Below are positions 6,511-10,539 of a stretch of 10,539 nucleotides of DNA, piece after piece (within the stretch, counting starts at the first letter, position 1; every line of letters starts with the position of its first letter). Below the pieces are notes generated by a model, which was given only the letters and a program-made list of their open reading frames with translations, had not been told where the DNA came from and did not search any database. The stretch is from Planctomycetales bacterium (lineage in GTDB: Bacteria > Planctomycetota > Phycisphaerae > SM23-33). The translations under genes and the position numbers were made by a program. The DNA is taken from assembly GCA_030642005.1 (NCBI GenBank), contig DAOWOP010000089.1, forward strand, positions 1 to 10,539, in the 5' to 3' direction.

Positions 6511-7041
6511 TCACTCACCTTCCTTTACTATTTTTCGATATTGCAAGTATTTGTAAATGCCACCACCAAAAAAGCCAGCGCAAGGTGCAACAAAAAGCCA
6601 GAGAATTATCATTAGGCAACCTGATATTTCCCGCCCAAAAATCTTTCTTCCCCACCTGCTGTTTGCCACAAAAATGAATCCCCAATACCATGACCAGATT
6701 ATGTAAATCCAGAGTATGGCCATGAAGAATTTATCTGCCACAGACAGAACTTCTTCCCTTTCCTTCCAAAGAGCAACGACAAGAATAGTGCCAAGTACGA
6801 CGGTTATTATCCAAGACCACAGTATTATCTTTTTCACATGCCTAACGTCCAATCTCCTCCGCGCTTCTACTTCCACAAATTCCTGTTCCTGTCTTACGGC
6901 TTCCTCCTCTCGGAGCAGTGCTATGCACTGGCTGCACAGAAGGGCTCCACCAACATCCTCGGCACACGCACTACAAAGGGCTTTCCCGCAACGTGCACAC
7001 ATTCCAACAGCATCCTGATCTGGATGATAGAAGCATTTCAT
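6511..7041 (-). CDS. B-box-like zinc-finger membrane protein (176 aa)
   Basis: The N-terminus has eight metal ligands in cross-brace order: C3, H6, C15, C18, C23, C26, C36 and C39 (CFYH, CARC, CSAC, CSQC). This is the pattern of B-box or related zinc-binding modules that often precede membrane domains in bacteria. A charged helical stretch (about 43-68) leads to three hydrophobic segments at about 72-92, 106-127 and 144-164, rich in Trp. The domain is probably cytoplasmic and tethers something to the membrane; the partner is unknown. The ATG at 7041 has AAAGG 7 nt upstream. It begins 59 nt after the caspase gene ends, with no terminator in the gap, and stops at a single TGA that is followed in the same frame by the DnaJ-type finger. 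B-box function in bacteria is poorly known. Confidence 0.8.
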   Translation of the reverse strand: MKCFYHPDQDAVGMCARCGKALCSACAEDVGGALLCSQCIALLREEEAVRQEQEFVEVEARRRLDVRHVKKIILWSWIITVVLGTILVVALWKEREEVLSVADKFFMAILWIYIIWSWYWGFIFVANSRWGRKIFGREISGCLMIILWLFVAPCAGFFGGGIYKYLQYRKIVKEGE

Positions 7042-7100
7042 TTATGCGCCTTTCCAAAGAAATATCCACTGTGCTTCAAAACCAAAACTAAGGTCATATC

Positions 7101-9104
7101 TCACCCGACACCCGACAGTCGTCGCTTTCGACGAATCAGGGGTATTACGCCAAAGATCAAAATTGCCAATGTTGTGGGTTCCGGGACAATCGGCGAGCCG
7201 GGATCGAAGTCTATTCCGTAATCCGAGTAAAATCCTAGGCTATCTACTTCCACTTCGATTGGTTCCTCAAGCCACGGGAAACCCTTGATTACGCCAGCAC
7301 TCCCCAGTTCCTCCACTGTGTATTGCTCTTCCAAAGCTAACCGAATCTCGTCAAATGAAAGCGCTTCGTCCCCGTTTTTATCGGCGCAGGCGAAATCTGA
7401 AGTTTCCGGATCTAATATCTTCTCCAAGACCCAAGAAAACTTCCCGCGCCCCCCGACAAAGGGTATAAATGGCGAGAATGTGTAACAAAACTCCCCTTCA
7501 CCACATGCAGCAAGTAGACCAATATTCTGAAGTTTGTCTAGATCACCCGTGTCGGAATCGTTTCCCTCTGTTCCCCAGAAGCCGCCAGACATACAGCTGT
7601 CGAGGATGACAATCTTATGAACATCCGTCATTTTTGGATCTTCGGACAACAAAGAAGTAAGAAGGTCATCACTTACATCGGTTAAAGCACCTCCCAAGAA
7701 CAGGACTTCGTCACCAGTGTTCGAGTAATCTCCCGTCTTATCAAACACACATTCAGAATTGACTATGTGGGGCTCCGAGTTATCATCGTTGTTGTACCCA
7801 TGGCCGGAAAAGTAGAAAAGGAACTGGTCCCCCGGACGTAGTTGTTGCACGACTTCTCTCACAGTCTTTTCGACATCTCGAAACTCTGTTGGATTCAGGA
7901 GTAATCTAATATTCCCACTTTTCACCCCAGGATATTTAAGCAGCGCTCGCTGGATAGCCTCAGCATCTTTATCACCACGAGACCAGAAGTCGCCTGTGCC
8001 AACAAGCACGGCATAAAACTGTGGACGCGGCGGCTCCGAAACCGGCGTCAGAAGAAAGGTACGTTGTTTTCCCTCGGTGTTGAAACCGTTGGCGACAATT
8101 TGACCACGATCATTGATGTCACTTGCCATGTGAAGATTGGACACGCATGAACTATCTGAAAGAAGCGTGTTAAGGTCCCAGACCTGGTCGCCGCTCCAAA
8201 GTACGGCCCGGCTATCAGAACCCTTCGATTGCCCTACTATTTCGCCTTGGTTGTTGATTGCACACGCAAAGCTACGGTAATCGTTGGGAAGGGCGGACAG
8301 TTCTTGTATCGTCTCGTTTCCGTTTCGCCAGACAAAGGCATGATTCACTCCCCCGTGGTGTTCCGAATAATGCCCGACAACTTCGTCCCAATCATTTATG
8401 TCGCTTGCACTACTACTTCCATTCCCACCGCCCCATGTGCCCAAGTGGGTCATAGCGCCCTCTCGCCATAGAAAGGCACGCGACCCGAAGTCACCTTTCT
8501 TGACTGTTGAAAAACCTACCACATGCCCAAGACTGTTGATGCCCGTAGCCGCAGACCAAGTAGTATCACCCAGTGTCCCAAGGGTATCACCAAGTGTTCC
8601 CAAATCGGACATTACCTCATTTTCCCAGATGAAAGCATGGGTTTCTCCTGCACTCGTTTGCGAAAGGCCAACGATTTGGCCGGAGTTGTTGATGTCGGTT
8701 GCACCAACAGGTTCCGCTCCAAGACTGCCTAGGTCAGTCATCATCCCGCCTTGCCAGAGGAAAGCACGCGCGTCTCCAGCGCTACCAGCTATGCCCCAGG
8801 ATTTTCCAGCCGCTTGCCCTAAATCATTGATCGCATTCCCCCTGCTCTCTTGCTTGTCTGGTAGAAGGCCAAGGTCAAGGATGCTTGTACCATTCCAGAT
8901 GAAGGCATGGTATTGCCCATTCTCAATTCGAGAAAAACCGACTATATGACCGAGACTGTTGATGCCCGATCCACCGCTAAAATCGCCACCGAGGATCCCG
9001 ATCTCGGTAACGTCGTACTTTGGCATGCCGGCGAGAGATAAGCCGTGAGGGAAAAACAATCCGGCGAGAATTACAAGCGTGAGCATGCGAGCATTAATCT
9101 TCAT
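7101..9104 (-). CDS. Secreted HAF-repeat/caspase-like (C14) protein with EF-hand and PEP-CTERM tail (667 aa)
   Basis: A probable exported cysteine protease of the metacaspase/caspase clan. Order: signal peptide 1-25 (ends SLAG); seven HAF-type repeats with cores at 47, 91, 137, 188, 235, 282 and 329 (GINSLGHIVGFS, AINDLGQAAGKS, DINNSGQIVGLS and so on) at about 47-residue spacing, which would suit a seven-bladed beta-propeller; a C14 domain at about 362-560; an EF-hand loop 575-586 (DKNGDEALSFDE) with all calcium-ligand positions; and a PEP-CTERM tail from PEP 641-643 through a hydrophobic segment to RRKRR 658-662. The catalytic dyad is H435 (FSGHGYN) and C504 (DSCMSGG), both present. PEP-CTERM proteins are processed by exosortase in the envelope. 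Start choice: ATG 9104 has GGAG 8 nt upstream and lies behind a TATAAT at 9153-9158, which rules out the longer frame beginning at 9164. It heads a minus-strand run with zinc-finger genes. The target is unknown. Confidence 0.9.
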   Translation of the reverse strand: MKINARMLTLVILAGLFFPHGLSLAGMPKYDVTEIGILGGDFSGGSGINSLGHIVGFSRIENGQYHAFIWNGTSILDLGLLPDKQESRGNAINDLGQAAGKSWGIAGSAGDARAFLWQGGMMTDLGSLGAEPVGATDINNSGQIVGLSQTSAGETHAFIWENEVMSDLGTLGDTLGTLGDTTWSAATGINSLGHVVGFSTVKKGDFGSRAFLWREGAMTHLGTWGGGNGSSSASDINDWDEVVGHYSEHHGGVNHAFVWRNGNETIQELSALPNDYRSFACAINNQGEIVGQSKGSDSRAVLWSGDQVWDLNTLLSDSSCVSNLHMASDINDRGQIVANGFNTEGKQRTFLLTPVSEPPRPQFYAVLVGTGDFWSRGDKDAEAIQRALLKYPGVKSGNIRLLLNPTEFRDVEKTVREVVQQLRPGDQFLFYFSGHGYNNDDNSEPHIVNSECVFDKTGDYSNTGDEVLFLGGALTDVSDDLLTSLLSEDPKMTDVHKIVILDSCMSGGFWGTEGNDSDTGDLDKLQNIGLLAACGEGEFCYTFSPFIPFVGGRGKFSWVLEKILDPETSDFACADKNGDEALSFDEIRLALEEQYTVEELGSAGVIKGFPWLEEPIEVEVDSLGFYSDYGIDFDPGSPIVPEPTTLAILIFGVIPLIRRKRRLSGVG
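8563..8604. repeat. 21-bp in-frame tandem duplication inside the HAF region
   Basis: 8563-8583 (gtatcacccagtgtcccaag plus g) and 8584-8604 (gtatcaccaagtgttcccaa plus a) are near-identical neighbours. They encode LGTLGDT twice at residues 168-181, making the spacing of this repeat 51 residues instead of about 47. It is a recent in-frame duplication in one blade. Confidence 0.75.
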
Positions 9105-9152
9105 TGTTCTGTCTCCTTCTGCTCCAAGCACAGGTGTGTAAGAGCATTTGTA

Positions 9153-9158
9153 ATTATA
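9153..9158 (-). promoter_or_regulatory. Extended -10 promoter of the HAF-caspase gene
   Basis: On the minus strand this is TATAAT, preceded by TGG, giving the extended -10 form TGnTATAAT. Upstream the best -35-like hexamer is weak (TTGTAA, short 15-nt spacer), which extended -10 promoters tolerate. Transcription would begin near 9146, leaving a leader of about 40 nt before the ATG at 9104. No operator palindrome is obvious. Confidence 0.6.
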
Positions 9159-9299
9159 CCACACATGGCGATTTTACAAAGCAAAAAACGCACGCCTGTA
9201 CAAGTTCGTTAGAGTTTGCCTTCGATTTTTGCTCCAAGAAGTTTACATGCGTAACGATTTCACGCATCCGTCTGGAAAGCTCTTGCACGTCCTACAAAC

Positions 9300-9418
9300 C
9301 AGCATAAGAATGCGATCAGACAACCAGACCGGGCGACGGTCCGAAGGCAGGTTCCCGCCGGGCCGCTACCGACAGAAATCAGGCTATACGAGGCCGTACA
9401 CCCGTCCGGCCTTTTTTT
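9300..9418 (+). ncRNA. Possible structured RNA ending in a terminator; RNase P-like 3' motif
   Basis: The 387-nt gap 9105-9491 has no convincing gene on either strand, yet it ends in a plus-strand terminator, so some plus-strand transcript should stop here. Just before it, gaccg (9327-9331) and cggtc (9337-9341) pair, and an alternative stem pairs cggtcc with gggccg (one wobble). Then comes GACAGAA (9371-9377) and aggctata (9381-9388). ACAGAA followed by a GGCTTAT-like stretch is the conserved 3' strand of RNase P RNA helix P4. The matching 5' region (GAGGAAAGTCC) is not found upstream, so this could only be a truncated rnpB, or a different RNA. The start is arbitrary. Confidence 0.3.
9391..9418 (+). 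terminator. Rho-independent terminator
   Basis: AGGCCG (9391-9396) pairs perfectly with CGGCCT (9407-9412) around a 10-nt loop and runs into seven T residues (9412-9418). The T-run follows the stem only on the plus strand, so it ends a plus-strand transcript, head-on to comF. Confidence 0.75.
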
Positions 9419-9473
9419 ATTGGTTCGCCCAGGCCGGTTGTCACAGAGAAGCCGAACGATGGCAAGCCGGCTG

Positions 9474-9508
9474 CTGACTACTGACTACCGGCTACCGGCT
9501 ACCGGCTA
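9474..9508. repeat. 7-bp tandem repeat array (ctgacta/ccggcta), 5 units
   Basis: The units are ctgacta, ctgacta, ccggcta, ccggcta, ccggcta. The array overlaps the last codons and the stop of comF: the TAG at 9492-9494 and the final AGSR residues are part of the repeat. The family is the same as 5713-5740, in inverted orientation. Confidence 0.85.
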
Positions 9509-10262
9509 CTTGCTGTTCGTACGCTGTTGGTGGTTCGGCTTTTGCCAGCACTGCGACGGTAACTTTTTTGGCACCGGCGGCGAGGAGTGTTCGTGAGGCC
9601 TCGTTGGCCGTTGCTCCGGTGGTGAGTACGTCGTCTATCAGCAGTACGTGCGCGCCCCGAAGGCTTCCCGGCCTGGTAACGGCGAATGCGCCGCGGACGT
9701 TGGCCGCCCGGCTGGAAGCGGGCAGGCGGACCTGCGGCGGGGTGTTGCGGGTGCGAATCAGTTCATCTCCGACCGGCAGCCCAAGCCGGCCGGCGACGCT
9801 GTCGGCCAGGGCGTCTGACTGATTCCACCCACGTCCCAGCCGGCGAAGCCAGTGCATGGGAACGGCCAGTACCAGGTCGATCGATGCGACGTCGCAACGG
9901 GCTGAAACCGCCCCGGCCAGCAGTTTGCCGACGTGGCCGGCGACATGAGACCGGCGGCGATATTTCATCCAGATTATCGTCTGGCGCAAGGGAGCGGCGT
10001 ATGGGCTGACGCGGACCAGGTGAGCGAACCTCGGCATCGTGGACGGGCATGCGTAGCATCCGTCCTCATCGGCGCGGATTCCCAGCCCGACGGTCGCGCC
10101 GCAGCGCGGGCAGTAACTCAGCGCCGCAAGGGACAGCAAATCCCGGCTGCAATTTGCGCAGAAACCTTCGCGCACCTCGTCGCCGCAGCCACAGCCGGCG
10201 CAGACCTCCGGCCAGAGGAGATGGAAAACGCAACGAAAAACGTCGGGGACGAAGGATAGCAT
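9492..10262 (-). CDS. comF: ComF family phosphoribosyltransferase-like protein (256 aa)
   Basis: A ComF/GntX-type protein: an N-terminal zinc-binding part followed by a type I phosphoribosyltransferase fold. In competent bacteria ComF is a cytoplasmic factor for DNA uptake; in others its role is unclear. Visible: CAGC (21-24), CANC (35-38), CPRC (51-54) and CYAC (69-72), four Cys pairs suited to zinc; YRRRSHVAGHVGKLLA (about 101-116) with the basic segment typical of the family; the GRGWNQ motif near 144-148; and the PRPP loop VLLIDDVLTTGAT at 206-218. Length is normal (about 220-250 aa) with a short C-terminal tail. ATG 10262 is chosen because WPEVCAGCG follows about 17 residues on, as in the family; the longer frame begins at a TTG upstream of the probable promoter. 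The C-terminal AGSR is encoded by the heptamer array. Confidence 0.93.
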   Translation of the reverse strand: MLSFVPDVFRCVFHLLWPEVCAGCGCGDEVREGFCANCSRDLLSLAALSYCPRCGATVGLGIRADEDGCYACPSTMPRFAHLVRVSPYAAPLRQTIIWMKYRRRSHVAGHVGKLLAGAVSARCDVASIDLVLAVPMHWLRRLGRGWNQSDALADSVAGRLGLPVGDELIRTRNTPPQVRLPASSRAANVRGAFAVTRPGSLRGAHVLLIDDVLTTGATANEASRTLLAAGAKKVTVAVLAKAEPPTAYEQQVAGSR

Positions 10263-10278
10263 AGTGTCTGATTGCCTG

Positions 10279-10306
10279 ATTGTTCCGACGCATCGGGCTG
10301 TGTCAA
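10279..10306 (-). promoter_or_regulatory. Putative promoter of comF
   Basis: On the minus strand TTGACA (10306-10301) is followed after 16 nt by AACAAT (10284-10279), four of six matches to TATAAT. It lies 16 nt before the ATG at 10262, so the leader would be short and lacks a clear Shine-Dalgarno site. Confidence 0.4.
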
Positions 10307-10315
10307 GATTTAAGC

Positions 10316-10343
10316 GGTCAGCGGTCAGCAATCAGCAATCAGC
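10316..10343. repeat. 7-bp tandem repeat array (ggtcagc/aatcagc), 4 units
   Basis: The units are ggtcagc, ggtcagc, aatcagc, aatcagc. It lies between the two divergent promoters of comF and the aminotransferase. It has the same 7-bp period as the arrays at 5713 and 9474, with a different but related unit (gct-gac core). Confidence 0.85.
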
Positions 10344-10363
10344 AAAGACTCCAGCCTACATAC

Positions 10364-10391
10364 TTGACAGGCCCGCCGGGTCAATTAGACT
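10364..10391 (+). promoter_or_regulatory. Putative promoter of the aminotransferase gene
   Basis: TTGACA (10364-10369) is followed after a 16-nt spacer by TAGACT (10386-10391), four of six matches to TATAAT. It lies 26 nt upstream of the ATG. A mirror TTGACA serves comF on the other strand. Confidence 0.4.
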
Positions 10392-10417
10392 TGGGTTCAG
10401 AGTTACCGAGGTAACGT

Positions 10418-10539
10418 ATGAAAGCCGATTTTCCGGAATTTCGATTTTCCGCCAAGGCGGGGCGCACGACGACCCAGCCGATCAGTTCCCTTGTGGACCT
10501 GGCCGTTCGGGACAAGAACGTCATTTCGCTTGCGGCGGG
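10418..10539 (+). CDS. PLP-dependent aminotransferase, N-terminal fragment (cut by window end)
   Basis: The visible 40 codons begin MKADFPEFRFSAKAG and continue TTTQPISSLVDLAVRDKNVI to SLAAG. The pattern (FSxRAG, then SxxxDLxxxxxVISLAxG) is the N-terminus of fold-type I aminotransferases of the 2-aminoadipate/MocR-like group, where ISLAGGxP begins the conserved region. The exact substrate cannot be told from this fragment; the PLP lysine lies outside the window. ATG 10418 has GAGG 6-7 nt upstream (accgaggtaacgt). It is transcribed away from comF. Confidence 0.75.
   Translation, partial: MKADFPEFRFSAKAGRTTTQPISSLVDLAVRDKNVISLAA

Noticed and set aside
9340..9370. tRNA or tmRNA 3' end from the ggttcccgcc stretch
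   Set aside because: There is no TTCRA T-loop, no acceptor stem partner and no CCA; the resemblance is a few bases only.
9229..9477. Plus-strand open frame of 82 aa
   Set aside because: It runs through the terminator hairpin and T-run, has no ribosome site and resembles no family.

Overview
The window looks like chromosomal DNA from a Planctomycetota-type bacterium, most likely an uncultured Phycisphaerae-like lineage. This is an inference from several weak signals. They are a secreted protein with a PEP-CTERM sorting tail and HAF repeats, a very large membrane plus TPR protein of a kind common in that phylum, a small NrdR-like zinc ribbon, and intergenic DNA rich in GTGTCCCC palindromes and 7-bp tandem repeats. 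No rRNA, tRNA, transposase or CRISPR array is seen.

Layout. Nearly all genes are on the minus strand. From left to right: (1) 1-1251, an anchored protein of unknown function bracketed by repeat-rich DNA: GTCCCC/TATT strings on both sides and a 19-bp inverted repeat upstream. (2) 1252-2382, a HELGH zinc metallopeptidase related to M48 or the Lit/U49 type. (3) 2423-5609, a compact minus-strand run: a DUF4258-like small protein overlapping a DUF2283 protein by 11 nt, followed closely by an 884-aa GT-C-like membrane protein with C-terminal TPR-like repeats. (4) 5713-5947, a heptamer array and a plus-strand NrdR-like zinc-ribbon gene that appears frameshifted. (5) 5973-9164, a probable minus-strand operon with an extended -10 promoter at 9153-9158. 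It encodes a secreted protein with a seven-repeat HAF region, a caspase-like domain, an EF-hand and a PEP-CTERM tail; then a zinc-finger membrane protein; then a four-repeat DnaJ-type zinc-finger protein in the same frame, separated from the previous gene by a single TGA; then a coiled-coil protein. (6) 9105-9491, a non-coding stretch with a good plus-strand intrinsic terminator and a possible structured RNA. (7) 9492-10262, comF, divergent from the start of a PLP-dependent aminotransferase (10418 to the window end), with TTGACA promoters facing both ways.

The long membrane gene, comF and the aminotransferase are visibly GC-rich. The segments at about 1-2400 and 5600-9350 are more AT-rich and carry most of the repeats, so they look like accessory DNA inserted around conserved genes. 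The most interesting item is the envelope-exported HAF-caspase with a built-in calcium loop and its zinc-finger/membrane neighbours. Its function as a system is unproven.
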